Source: Dicyema japonicum
Lineage: Eukaryota > Dicyemida > Rhombozoa > Dicyemidae
Direction: 5' to 3'
Length of the DNA: 64,000 bases
Assembly (NCBI GenBank): GCA_011109175.1
Contig: RDEW01000029.1
Span: 530,158-594,157, forward strand
The position numbers and the translations under genes are program-made. Shown here in pieces: positions 41,961 to 53,466 of this stretch; the stretch's first letter is position 1, and each line of letters begins with the position of its first letter. The notes below the pieces were generated by a model. It was given only the letters and a program-made list of their open reading frames with translations, was not told where the DNA came from and did not search any database.

Positions 41961-44304
41961 ATGAGGAAGAGGCGTCATGATTTGGCAGTATTACTGTCGT
42001 CCACCAAGATTGACATCCTGGTGGTCAACGAGACCAAGGTGAATAAGACTAACACTACAATGCTACAGGGATACAATTCCATAGAAATACCATGGGTCGA
42101 AGGTGCAGAGGCTGGTACTGGAACCACATTGTTCCACAGTGATGTTTCACAGATACGTGAGCCAAAAGTTTATATGAATACACATTGTGAATTTATTTCC
42201 CTTAAGGTGCGATGCTGTGGCCGTTGGATACACGTTGGAGGAATGTATTCAAAGGTCCTCAGAAAGTTCTCCACAGAAATTGAAGAATTCTTCTCAGGAA
42301 ACGATGTGTCTGTCTAGTGGGAGAACTAAATGCCAAGAACATTAAATATGGATGCCTCGGAACCAACGAGGATGGAATCAGGCTAAGAAAATTGAGTGAT
42401 AAGACTGGCTTCGAGATTTTGACGTCGGAGAAGCCGAATCATTTCTCGCACTACGGTGGAGACATGCTTGGGGTGTTCCTGGTGTCACACTGCTCTACAC
42501 TTATGTGGAGAGACCGATGATCATGTGACATCGGGAGCGACCACATTCCCAAAGAGAGTCACTGAACCTGGCTCCAGACACTACGGAGTCAGTGTTTACG
42601 ACCTATCAAGACTAAATTGTGGACACTATAGAAGATGCATATCTAGAAACCTAAAAAACTGGAAGGAGGGACCTTATTCCCAAGTGATATTGACAACATA
42701 GACAGATAACTTTCAATTGTGATGGAGAGATCTTATCACTTTACGCCAGGAGGAGACTGTCCGATACGAATTATAAGAAGAGCATTAATTTATCCCTTCT
42801 ACGCTATCTATGATGAAAGAAAGAAACCGACTGAGGAACAAACTAGAAGATAGATGGACCGGACTACATTGACTGGTCAACTAAGATAATCAAAAAAGCA
42901 TTGAAGAGGGAACAAGACTGGCAATAGAACAATGTTGGAGGGTCGAAACAAGCCAACTAAACACCAAAGACCCTTCGTTCTGGAAGATCTACAAAAGAAT
43001 AACAGGCCAGAAGAGGAATGATATGAAAATCTCTCTGAACAAACCGGAAGGTGGATCATATTCTATGGAAGAAGTCTCAGAAATCTTTAAGAAGCAACTA
43101 GCTGATCCCGAGGAAAGAGTTGAGAGCTTTAAAAGAACTTCTTACTTATTTCCCGAGCGATCTCAAGGATACTGATATGAAGATAACGACAGAGGACGTC
43201 GTGATTGCCATTAGAGCATGCGAAGCTAACGCCCCTAGACATGACCATATTAGCATGAGAATGCTCAAGGAAAGTCCAGATGATCTGCTGATCGTGCTAA
43301 AGAATTTATTCAACGCGAACATAGATTATGGATATGTCCCCAAACGCTGGAAAACCTCCATAGTCAGAATGATCCTGAAACCGGGAAAGTTGAGGAGGGA
43401 CCCTTTCAACTATTGGCCGATCAGCCTCATTTGCTCTATTTCCAATATTGTAGAGCGAATTATCTTCGAAAGGCTAAACGAACACATAGAAGAGAGTGGT
43501 TTCCTTTTCGCAGAACAATGTGACTTCAGACCTGAGAAATCCTGCACGGATTGCATCCAGCAGATGCATTAGGTGGTATTGAAAGGTCTGGAATTCAAGA
43601 GACAAGTTAACCTGGTATGTTTGGACCTCTCCAAAAATCTCGATAACGTGTGGCATGAAGCTCTGCTATCAAGGCTAGCGGCTGCTAACATCCAAAGGAA
43701 ACTTTTCATATGGATAGATGACTTCTTAACAGAACGGACTTCCCGAGTACGTGTTGGGACGAGTATGTCAAAAGATATCCTACTGAAAAAGGGTGTTTCA
43801 CAGGGCTCTGTCTTGAGCCCGCTTCTGTTCAATATGTTTCTATCAGACTTTCCAATTCCGCCGGATATGAACACCAAACTATTGATATACGCAGACGATA
43901 TTCTAATTGCAGACATGTCTGGGAAATCAACTCTATCGAAAAGAAGAATCAAGTCATTTATCGACCAAGTGCAAGATTGGTGCTCCAAGAGAGGGATGAG
44001 ACTCTTTACGGAAAAGTCCAGCTGCTTGAAAGTTAGCCGTCTACGGAGACACCGTACGCATCCCTACTCACTTGATATTCCAAAAGTAAACTCACTCCGC
44101 TACCTCGGGATAGTTATTGATGGAGAAGGTTCCTTCATGGAGGATATCAGACGAAGAAGGAAGAAGGCGCTACAAGCGCTTCTCTGTACGAGCAAGTTAT
44201 TCGTAAGTTTGGAGACCTTCTTGTTTATCTTCATGAAGATTATTCTACCAGAGCTACTATACGGGTGTGAAGCGTGGTTTTTCTCTCGTCAAAAGGATAG
44301 ATAA
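41961..44304 (+). pseudogene. LINE ORF2, endonuclease and reverse transcriptase, near complete
   Basis: Jockey-like ORF2. Endonuclease 41961-42560: KIDILVVNETKVNK, CGRWIHVGGMYSK, GELNAKNIKYG (usually GDLNA) and the SDH motif near 42537, with frameshifts at about 42317 and 42500. Linker 42600-43120 is broken. RT from 43120: RACEANAPRHDHISMRML, WKTSIVRMILKPGK, NYWPISLICSISNIVERI, then a TAG at 43570-43572, VNLVCLDLSKNLDNVWHE, LKKGVSQGSVLSPLLFNMF, the catalytic YADDILIADMSGKS, VNSLRYLGIVIDGEGSF and PELLYGCEAWFFSRQ. An AATAAA-containing 3' end lies near 44548. Damage is light, so the insertion is fairly young. A relative is at 53467-54258 (minus). Confidence 0.88.
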
Positions 44305-44579
44305 TGTTACTCATGGAAAAATCGAGAAGGTCAGAAATAAAGTTGGCCTTGGGGAAAAAGCTGTTTGATGTCCTAAATACAGAAGAAGACAAGATTCTTG
44401 CACCGGTCAAAAATATTTTAGAGAAGAGGATCAAGGGGATCCGACGCTAGGACGAGATTAAAATGGAGATGGGGTGCATCGGAAGAGTCCAGGCCGCATA
44501 GGCGGACTCGTTAATACCCTCCAAACTAATTCATAATTCCTGTTGAATAAAGTGTTTTTGGTTTCGGTTAATTTCTTAT

Positions 44580-44699
44580 ATCTCGACAGAATGGCTTTGC
44601 AATTCGAGCGAATCCCGCTAACTATCCTGAGAGGGAATGGTCACGGAGTCAGGGCAGCTTCTATATAACCGTTACTCTATTTTCTCTTTTCAATAAAAT
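44580..44699 (+). repeat. Partial copy of the repeat at 39201-39665
   Basis: CGCTAACTATCCTGAGAGGG and AATGGTCACGGAGTCAGGGC match the right arm of the inverted pair at 39595-39665 (reverse complement), with the usual few mismatches. Confidence 0.5.
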
Positions 44700-44704
44700 T
44701 TTCC

Positions 44705-45575
44705 ATTTGTAATGAGTGACAGAAGTAAAAGAATACTTTCTGAAAATAGATATATTTACTTTGACCTCAGGCACGGGGATATGGAAAAACTTCCTGATTA
44801 CGCCAATTCTAAAGCCTGGAAAACCAGAAGTTCCCTCTTCTTATCGTATCAATAACCTTGTGTTTTTATTAAAAGTGCTAGAAAAAGCTTGTATTAATAC
44901 GTATCTCTCTTGTTCTACATCTACCAGAATTTAAACATGGTTTCAGGGCAGACCGTTCTACAACGACTTAGTTGAGTTCTATTTTCTAGTTTATTACTGA
45001 CGGCTTCGATATGAGAACACACTTACGGACGGCCTTAGTATCCATCGATATAAAGAAGGCCGTTGATTCTGTTCCGAGAAAACTCCTAACGCAAAAAATT
45101 TTTAATTCTAACTTACGTCCGAACATCAAGCAATAGCTGTAAAATTTCTTAACTAGGCGACGCGGAAGGGTCCGGATTGACGAAACCACTTCCAAATCAA
45201 GACTACTCCCTAATGGGGTCCTGCAAGGCTCCCCTCTGTCTCCTCTCTTATCTAACTTATTTCTACACGATTTACCTACTATCAATGATCAGGACACCAT
45301 GTTTTCATCTTATGCGGACGACTTGATTATCGCTTCAAGGACATATCTCCTTTAGGTTCAGTCACACCTCAACCAGGTGTGTGACTCCATGAATTTGCTG
45401 TCTGTGTCTGCATCCATGTCTCAGTTCACGCTATTTACTACGGACAGAAGATTTAAAGATTGACTTGAGATATACCTCGGAAACATTCTCATTCTTGACT
45501 TTAGATATTCCTCGGAAACATTCCCCTTATACACGAATCCAGAAGATCCTTGGAGTAACTTTCGACTCTTTTTGA
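44705..45575 (+). pseudogene. Family B LINE RT fragment fused to a MULE
   Basis: Decayed RT: GIWKNFLITPILKPGKPEVP, TALVSIDIKKAVDSVPRK, LLPNGVLQGSPLSPLLSNLF and the catalytic YADDLIIASRT, then NQVCDSMNLLSVSASM. At about 45460-45515 the unit TTGACTT-AGATATTCCTCGG plus AAACATTC is present twice. The LINE frame then resumes (RIQKILGVTFDSF) and ends at about 45575, where MULE sequence takes over. The stretch 45355-45575 and the MULE behind it recur in inverted orientation at 61620-61350. Confidence 0.8.
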
Positions 45576-47620
45576 AAAATGTAATGGCGAAGTCACATTT
45601 TGGAAATCTGAATTCTATTATAAAATTAATTGTAAAGCGAGAGTGTACATTAAGGGAGACATCATTGTTAAAAGAGTCAATGAACACAATCATGCTGGTG
45701 ATGCTGCATATGTTGAATCTAAGGGAATTACTCATGAAATAAAAAAAAAGCTGTTGCATCACAAGAAAATGCACATCTTATTATAGATAAAGTGTGTGTG
45801 GGTTTACCACTGGAGGTGTCTGCCCGACTACCCGCAGCATCTTTAATTAAAAAAGGAATATTAGAAATTCAAGAAATTTAAAAGATCAAGCTCTTCCCAA
45901 TCCACTTAACATAGACCAGTTAAGAATACCTCCAGAATACAGGTACTCTTATGCCAATGAACCTTTTCTACTATTTTATAGTAAAGACAGATTTGACAGA
46001 ACAATAATTTTTACAACGAGAAAAAATCTTAATTTGCTTTCCACTACAATTATGTACAATTCGTGGACAAGTAAATAATGATGTTTTACCACTTATATAC
46101 GTTTTAATGTGTAAAAGAACGGAAAAAAGCTATAAAAAAGTTTTTTGGAATTAAAATCATTGGAGCCATCGTTATCACCGAGGACAATTATAACTGATTT
46201 CGAAAAAGCAGCTATAAATGGATTTAATATTATATTTCCTGATGCTATTAACGGGAGGAACTGGTCGAGGATCTTTCAAAATACAAGATTTCAATCGCCT
46301 GCTTTCAGGAGACCAAACTTATCAACGGGATCGAAGAACAACATGGGAACTTTCGACTAATCTTCCTTCCAGGTGGAAACAGCACTATGGGCTAGGATTT
46401 GCCGTTAGAAATGATCTATCCAAGAGAGTTTGCCGATATTACAGTGTGAATGATAGAATCGGGATGTTGCAATTGAAACTGGATGACTTTAACCCGTCGA
46501 AGAAATATCTAACTATAATAAACGTGTATGCCCCTCACAGTGAATGGTTTAATAAAAACCCTGAGGAGATTGATGATTTTTACACCATTCTTTCTGCCAT
46601 TTTCTCCAAGTATGCTCTCTCAACATTAGTAATGATCGCAGGAGACCTAAATGCGAAAGCTGGCACCCAGGTTACGACCGATGAGACATTCATGGGAAGG
46701 CATGGTAAGGGAAAAAGAAATCTCCCGGGAACTCTACTAGCTAACTTCTGTCAAACGAACAACATTTTTTATGTAATACAGCCTTCATGCATCCAGCCAG
46801 ACATAAATCTACGTGGTCGGGATATAGAACAAATCCCGAAGGGCGAGTGATAAAAATGTACAACTAGATCGACTATATCATATGCAGGCAAAAAGATCGA
46901 TTATACTTGATGCACGAGCTTATGGTGGATCGATTATCGACAGCGACTACAAAATGGTTATTGCTAGACTTTCTCTAAAGAGATTTATGGTACTACAAAT
47001 AACGAAATAGAAGCACATTGAAACCACAGAACCCAACTATAGACGTTATAATTTGGAATCCTTAATCAGTCAATCAGAAGGGGCCCTAGCATTCAAAGAA
47101 TATCTGGATGCAGAACTAGAAAACATGCCTACAGATTTGCCGCCCGGAAAATTCTGGGATTTTGTAAAACAGTCAATACATAGAGGAGCCAATCTGCATC
47201 TATTGAAAGAAAATGAGAAAATCCCATCGCACAATGAAATTTGCACGGTGAAGGACCTTGCCAATAGCAGAAGACCATATGAATGCTATATCAAAATACT
47301 GACGATTCGAACGTAAAACCGCGGCTTTGAATAGGAGGAAGTGGATGAAACTAACCAGTGATTTGCTAACTTGTGCTGCACATGCTTTGTCAAGTCCTAT
47401 GACATAGCGATAAGTGCTAATAATAATATTACGAAGGGCTGTTTTCTTCATTTGTCCCAATCAATATTAAGATGTATCCAATCACAGGGATTACAATTAT
47501 TATATCAGAGAGAGACAGAATTCGCTTTGAAAATAGCATGATTGCGGCGCTTCCATTTGTCCCAACATTACATGTTGTTCATTATTTTGAACATTTGTGC
47601 GATTAACAGTTTTTCAGAAA
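45576..47620 (+). pseudogene. MULE transposase pseudogene, split by an RTE insertion
   Basis: 45576-46250 and 47428-47620 are one MULE transposase. The FLYWCH zinc finger reads YYKINCKARVYIKGDIIVK and NEHNHAGDAAYVESKG. Next come LPNPLNIDQLRIPPEYR and RTIIFTTRKNLNLLSTT, and then the conserved SLSPRTIITDFEKAAINGFN (DFE, second catalytic acid). The gene is interrupted after FPDAI at 46250 and resumes at 47428 as TKGCFFHLSQSILRC and QRETEFALKI. Stops and frameshifts are present. It is the sister copy of 60180-61574 on the minus strand. The end diverges from the sister near 47620. Confidence 0.85.
46251..47427 (+). mobile_element. RTE-type element lacking its RT, inserted in the MULE
   Basis: The endonuclease frame (46260-46850) reads HYGLGFAVRNDLSKRVCR, LTIINVYAPHSEWFNKNPEE and STLVMIAGDLNAKAG, and in the next frame NQIDYI-type sequence. 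The linker (47053-47316: ALAFKEYLDAELENMPTD, GKFWDFVKQSIHRGANLHL) is followed directly by a 3' end with GTGCTAATAATAAT. The whole RT is missing. ATTA flanks both sides (46247-46250 and 47428-47431), and the sister MULE copy has a single ATTA, so this is a proven insertion with a 4-bp target duplication. It is probably an internally deleted copy. Confidence 0.85.
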
Positions 47621-47649
47621 ACTGAAATAATATAATGTTGATTTAATTT

Positions 47650-47980
47650 ATTACAAAAAATAAGGGCTACTTGTGTCGACCCACTTTGTCCATCTAACAT
47701 TGTCGGAAGCGCTGTAGACACACTCCATGCCGCGGAAAAAACGATGAGGGCAAAGGAGAAGAAATACGAAGCCCTACGAGACCGATTCGCGTTCTATCCC
47801 ATTGTGGTCGAGACAAGTTGAGGAATAAATAAAAAATCACTTCGCTTCCTAAAAAAACTTAGACGCCTAGCTACACTAAAAAGCCACGACGCAAGTGAGA
47901 CCCGGTGGTTTCTCCAGTTGATCTCCGTTGAAATCGTGAGATCGAGTATGTCGTATGTCGGCGGGGTCCACTTTGGATGG
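47650..47980 (+). pseudogene. C-terminal fragment of a retrotransposon polyprotein
   Basis: The frame reads VDTLHAAEKTMRAKEKKYE, then LRDRFAFYPIVVETS and SLRFLKKLRRLATLKSHDAS. A K-rich helix followed by F-F-P-VVETSG and a leucine-rich run is common after the RT domain of several non-LTR elements. One stop interrupts it. The clade cannot be decided. Confidence 0.45.
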
Positions 47981-48212
47981 TTTTACAAAATTATTATCAC
48001 TAATGTTGACATTTTCGTCGTATCTACTTTAATCTTGTTTTAGAGATACAATAAACTCTCTAATCTGCCGGTGGTTTTTGTAGTAAATTACGATTTTTGT
48101 GGTAAATTATTAGCCAAATTAAAAAAACTTAGTCTTTATAGTTAAAATAAAATATAATCAATATAAAAATCATAATTAGTTAAATAAATTTAAAACTATA
48201 TTAACGTGATAA

Positions 48213-48948
48213 ATGGGACCACCACCACCCTTAGATTTTAGTAACCCTGATAATGTTAAGGAATACTTCAAGCGAATATACATTGAGTACAGATATTCAT
48301 GTTTTGAAGAAAACGATCCTGAAGGTACCATCTTTAAACTTTTAAGGCTGCTACCGTCTTGCCACATTCTTAGACAACATAAAAAACAAATATAGTCGTG
48401 CTGGAAGGGTTTATAAGAAAAATTGTGAGGAGTTGAACCATGGACGATCCTGTGTTCGACTGGGGGTCTACTATATGAAGGGAATTGGAGGATTTGGTCC
48501 TTGTACTGATTCAAGCAGAGAATATTTCAGAAGAGGCTGTGAATGTGGGACATTCGAAGGATGCCATAATTTGGGTTTCTCGTATATCACCGAAACCCCC
48601 ATCGACACCGATAAGGGAGTTTCGATTTTGGAAGACTCGTGCAATCGGGGGGCCTCTAGAAGTTGTTTTACACTGAGTCGATTTTTCTATGAGAACAAAA
48701 ATTTAAAAAACGATGAAGAATGCGAGGAAATGAAGTTTAAAAATGGAATTAAATCCTTGGAGTTTGCGAGGAAGGCATGTGATTTGGCGGACTTGAAAGG
48801 GTGCTATTTTTTGGCCGAACTCGTCGAGAAGGGGGTCGGGGGATCAACTGGAGGGAAGAATGAGGCTGAAAGAATCCGTAAAACAGCATATGAGAAGTAC
48901 AAGCCAATATACAGAAGTGATGATTCTTTTCTCTATGGGAGATCCTAA
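48213..48948 (+). CDS. COA7: COA7-like SEL1-repeat cytochrome c oxidase assembly factor
   Basis: COA7 is a mitochondrial intermembrane-space protein of SEL1/TPR-like repeats held by cysteine pairs and needed for assembly of respiratory complexes. The ATG at 48213 (MGPPPPLDFSNPDNVKEYF) leads to SCFEENDPEG. A 22-nt GT-AG intron (48325-48346) splits the Gly codon and joins CYRLATFLDNIKNKYSRAG and VYKKNCEELNHGRSC. Repeats follow with the family's paired cysteines: SCVRLGVYYMKGIGG, GCECGTFEGCHNLGFSY, SCNRGASRSCFTLSRFF, ACDLADLKGCYFLAELVEKG. The stop TAA is at 48948. The product is 237 residues, near the 231 of human COA7. The DP-GC-RL start and SC-LG-YY-G-GG block leave little doubt. It is intact. 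Confidence 0.94.
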
Positions 48949-50378
48949 ATGCAAACAATTTTGATGAAGTAATAAGTAAAAACTTTTTAATTTCTCAGTA
49001 AAAGCAATAATATAGAGGTCCTTGCAAGGAAAGGACTTGCCTAGGCTGTCCAATATTAGTGCTAATTATTTTACGTTGCCAGATCACATAAGACAACTAG
49101 GATTTATCGAATGATTCCTCAGACAAACACTGATTAACTGAGAGGGTTGCTTTGCCTTAACTTCGCGTATGTCTCTAAGTCCTTATTCCATTATACATGC
49201 GAGGAGATGACAAGTTAGAAGGCGTGAAAACATTAAGTGAAATAAAACTATATTACAAAGTTTTCAAGTCTAAGTGAGAATTTATCACATCAATCCGAGA
49301 AATTTTAACATTAAGGCGAGAATATGTCACCTCAATCTGAGAATTTTTAACATCACTGCGAGAATTCATCAATCCGAGAAATTTTCGATAATTTAAGAAA
49401 AAAATTAATGAATTAATTTAATTAATCATTTTCATATAAACGATTCAGTCACCACTTCTAATTGCTTGGGACCCAAATAAAAGAGTTTCCTGTGGTGCTG
49501 GTGTTGCGTAGCTAATTTGTGAAGTTTTCTGTTTGTTTGTTCCTCCTCTCTCTTCCTATAAGAGTGGCGTCATGTGATTTACCTATTTAAGTGGCGCCCA
49601 GGTTAATATAAATAGTTTCCTCATTCGTAGGTTTTACCCTCGTTGACAAAAAATATCTTGGTTTCAGGTCTAGATGAAAATATATTAATATACTCCCGAA
49701 CATACAACTATCTTTGATTTTCAACATCCGTAGACATTCTTAGTTAGGTTATGTTATCCAGTTAAGCCGTGTCCGACCCTTGGAGATCTCATGAACAAGT
49801 TTCCTCTACTTCGTAGTATTTTTTATTTTTTTTAAAAAGCCGTATACTATATTTTTAAATTCTATTTCTGAAATATTTCATTAGAAAGCCTCGAGCATAA
49901 ATAACGCATTCTTCATTCACTTTTTCTCTCCTATTGGTTAGAAAGTTTCCCATATTTTTTGAATTCCGATTGACTGTTTTTAGTGGAACATCAAGATTTT
50001 AGGAATATGTTTGACTAGGAAACCATTGTTGTAAATGTTAATGACAAAACTTCTCTTTCATTTATAGATAGACTGTATCAACATCGTTAGCGTGCAAGTC
50101 ACACCCTGATAGCCTGAAATAAGGATAAGTGATTATCAACTCAACCATAATGGTCCGATTCTCCCCACCTGTCGCAGGAAGGATCCAGTAGCAAAGCTGC
50201 GTCAAAAAAGATCAATTACTCTCATAAGCCTTTTCTTGGTAACAATCATCATTTGTGAACTAAAACAGTGGAGTACAAGGGTAGGTCGTGGAATGAACTA
50301 AGCTAACCACCAAAGATAAAAAGTCAATATAACGTTCATATAATAAATAGCCAATTTTAAAAAATGTAATGGTGAATA
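48949..50378. repeat. Intergenic, with an S1 SINE fragment at 49490-49610
   Basis: At 49490-49610 TTTCTGTTTGTTTGTTCCTC and GTGGCGTCATGTGATT are followed by CACC-like GTGGCGCCCAGG, matching the left part of S1 (8890-8985). The right part is missing. A small in-phase repeat of GAGAATTTATCACATCAATC-type units (about 49275-49380, three to four copies of roughly 40 bp) lies upstream. No gene is seen. Confidence 0.5.
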
Positions 50379-50803
50379 TCATTTATTCTGTTTATTTTGT
50401 TGAAGGTGCAAATCAATCCTTTCTTTGGCTCGGAAAACTTTAGACTGCAAATATAGTGAACCACCAGACTCCTTAGAATTGGCCTCAAATAAATGTTTGT
50501 AAACTGTTTCCAGCTTTTCAATGTCCTTTAGGTCATCTATGTTGAGAATACTCTTGGCTTCCTCAAGGCTCATTCCAAAATAAGCATTTTCTGCAGACGT
50601 CTTTATCTGACTCTTTTCGTTTTGTTGGCCAGCAGCCCCAACACGACGACTAGCTTGAAACTCCTGATGAATGGCCTTTTTAAGTGCAGAATAAAACAAT
50701 CTCCCTCCTGTAATGAGTACTTGTACGAGATATTTCGACTAAAATTACACTTAAGAATAATAATAATATTTATAATAATTTACACAAGAACACAAATCAC
50801 CAT
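50379..50803 (-). CDS. PAM16: PAM16/TIM16 (Magmas), mitochondrial import motor subunit
   Basis: PAM16 is the J-like partner of PAM18 at the TIM23 import motor on the matrix side of the inner membrane. The conserved start SKYLVQVLITGGRLFYSALK (N-terminal hydrophobic anchor) precedes AIHQEFQASRR. The J-like domain follows (MSLEEAKSILNID, YKHLFEANSKESGGSLYLQS, KVFRAKERIDLHL). As in all PAM16 proteins the HPD motif is absent. The stop is at 50379. The coding frame opens right after a TTTTAG acceptor at about 50739-50740, and the only ATG that fits (50801-50803) would be a three-base first coding exon before a 62-nt intron (50739-50800). That start is inferred. The body of the protein (about 117 residues) is intact. 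Confidence 0.92.
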
Positions 50804-51442
50804 GAGGGAAAATATTTAAAATTAATTATTTTTATTTCATTTAATATTCGTTTTTCTATATTTATTTTCATTTTTTATTTCGATACTTCCGGTTTCCGAT
50901 GTCCCATTAATTTTTCTACAGCCAGATCATCCTGAGCTTATAGCCCAGACCTATCCCTGTAACTCTCTATGCAAATCCCTAAACAAAAGAAAAATTATGA
51001 CTACCAGAAACCTGTCCATTCATTCCAGCCCCAATTACTGGGTCGTTTGAAGCAGATACATAATTTTGTTTCTACAAGAACCATCCGAAGACCCGATTTC
51101 ACAGGAAGAATGGCTATATGAATCCCCGAGGTTCTGATTCTACAGACTTGAAAACGAACTGTCTTTATATAATTTATAGATTTGATATGTTAAAAGACAA
51201 TAGTAGTATTGGAATTGCTTAAAGGTCCTACTCATTATAGATCAGAAACTTTTCCAAAAAACTTAAAAAATGTCATCCCATAACCACTACCGAACAAACT
51301 AAATGTTAGGTTTATGGAGAGATTGTGTCTGTAGGCTACAATTACAATGTTTTCCAATTAGTCAGTGGTTTCACCTGAAAGGACAGGTAGTAAATAAATT
51401 ATTAAGGATTTTAATTTCCATAAAATGGTAAAATTATGAATT
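50804..51442. other. Spacer between PAM16 and GSS
   Basis: AT-rich. Both flanking genes are on the minus strand, so this holds the PAM16 promoter region and the 3' flank of GSS. No other feature is seen. Confidence 0.35.
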
Positions 51443-53044
51443 TTATGTTAAATAAGCAGAAGAAAGGGAACCACTCCCACTAGTGATCCCTCCCTCAGTA
51501 TCAGTAAACGTCTTTGACCTAACAATGTGACCAAATGAAGTATTCCTCACAATATCATCCCCATCACTTATAATAATTCCAAAGAATGAATATTCACTAA
51601 CCAAGTCCTGGGGCAGACTGGGTTCCTTCAGTCCCCTCAAAATTATGTTCTGATGAGTAAAAGGATATATTCTCTCCATCAATGTGTATATCGAACGGTC
51701 CTCGCCAGAATTCAGTTTATCTGCAATATCCTGTCCAAATATGTTGTTTCCTCCGCCTTCCAGCTGTGACTTGAGGACATATTTGTTTGGGTATTCTATC
51801 GCTTGTTGAATGATCTCGGAATTTTCAGACTCGGTAAGACTGTATTGGCCAACCATTGAAGAGATCAGTAAGTCCAAATCGTCCTCATCATCCACAAATC
51901 GACTCAAAACTCTGCGATCAGACAGAAGCTGTTGTATTCGTTTGGTTCCAGCCAACTGAAAATTCAGAGAAGGACACTTTATGGCACGTGACCTTTCCAG
52001 AAGAAGTCTCCCGTTCCATTCCTATCGTAACCCAAATAAAGTACCTCATTCGTTGCTATCAAACTTGTGGTATAGGCAGTCCTAAAGTAAGCGACGGATA
52101 CTTCTCTACCATCACTAACATAAAATTCACAAAAACTACAATAAAAGTTCATAATTATCCCCCAAACATCCACGTGTGATTATATCACCCAATGTCGCAT
52201 GCTGCACGATAATTCCCGAGTCAATCTGATCTATTTCAAATTCGATTAAGTATTGGTCCACCTGATTGTACTTTAGTTCGGTGACAATGAACAAAATGAC
52301 ACAACTAAATAGTATGACTTGAATTACTCGTTGTGGTGCTTTTTGCTGTACAATTTATGTGCCTCCTTGAGTCCCAAGGCAATTTCCCGACGTGGAGACA
52401 TCTTTACTCAGAATCTTCGACTTTCAACTTTTTGAGCACAAAACTGAATGCACTTAATATGAAAAACCTGTTAGTGTCTGCACAGCGTTCTACAAGTCCC
52501 CCAAAGCTGACAGAGATCATATTGATTTCTATTTGTTTCAAAGAAGGGTCCTCAAAATTGGGTACCATGTAATCCGAACGGTTAATGTTGAGTTGAATTG
52601 TCTGTAATAGTTTTTGGGAAAAACCTGTCTTTGTGGTTCATTTCGAACACGCTCGTATATTCTCCACAAACCGCAGTAAAATGGATCCTGTGCGACGAGA
52701 CTAAGATTTTACCCAGAAACCACTTTTTGAGACTTTGTTCAATGAAGTCATGATCATTGGCGATTTTAAAATATAGTGAGTTATACAGAACTCCCAATTG
52801 TAGTCCGAGCTGGTAGAGAGAAGATGGAAAGGGAGATGGTAAAAGAGTGATTGGAAGGATTTTAAACTTGTCCAAATCAGATTTGTCCTCAATAATCAGT
52901 CCTGTTAAAATTTAGAATGTTTAAGATGCCATTGGATAGTCCATGAATCACTGCTTTGTGTGTTTGCTCCCTAATAAGTGATTCAAAGTCATCATTCTTT
53001 CCCTTTTTGAAATAAAAATTTCTTAAGTCATCAATCCGGCTCAT
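51443..53044 (-). CDS. GSS: Glutathione synthetase (eukaryotic ATP-grasp type), about nine exons
   Basis: Joins gamma-glutamylcysteine and glycine with ATP, the last step of glutathione synthesis, in the cytosol. The ATG at 53044 gives MSRIDDLRNFYFKKGKNDDF and QTHKAVIHGLSNG. Then come PITLLPSPFPSSLY, FIEQSLKNLVAQDPFYCG, NRSDYMVP, IEINMISVSFGGL (substrate site), VILFIVTELKYNQVDQY, LLFDGREVSVAYFRTAY, WNGRLLLERSRAIKCPS, GTKRIQQLLSDRRVL and the glycine-rich ATP loop VLKSQLEGGGNN, then LMERIYPF and the C-terminus FGHIVRSKTFTDTEGGI to SAYLT. Introns include 52902-52929 (28 nt, GC-AG), 52701-52723 (23), 52602-52624 (23), and further 20-25 nt introns near 52455, 52415, 52310, 52140 and 52040. All junctions keep the frame. 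The length is about 470 residues, as in animals. Intact. Confidence 0.95.
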
Positions 53045-53466
53045 TAAGCGAAAATGCAAAATACTATTTTAAAAATTATAAAAATATCGATTAATTAGTT
53101 AATTAAATTTATGGTAATCAAAATTAATTATTTAATTTTTATATTTGTTTAAACACTAAACACTGCAAATTAAGTGATGGGGGAAGTAATACGAAACGGT
53201 AGGGCTTGCCAACCGACTTCTACCCAGACAATCAAGAAAATCAATAATCACATGGTTATCTTTCAAGATAAGTCCCAGATACTTTAGTGTGGTTTTTGAA
53301 ATCTCGAATAAGATTTTTGATAGTTCCACCAATCATTGCATTTTTCCTTCCAAACATAGGGGAATCGGCATAGGAAGATTTATCCCAAGAAGCTTTAGAG
53401 AAAATTTATGCCTTTTCTCAAATTTCTTGAGAATTGAGTCTCTCCTTTTTGATTCTTACCATCCAT
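53045..53466. other. Upstream of GSS, no gene seen
   Basis: AT-rich 5' flank of GSS to about 53160, then sequence that may be the 3' end of the LINE fragment that follows on the minus strand. Confidence 0.3.
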
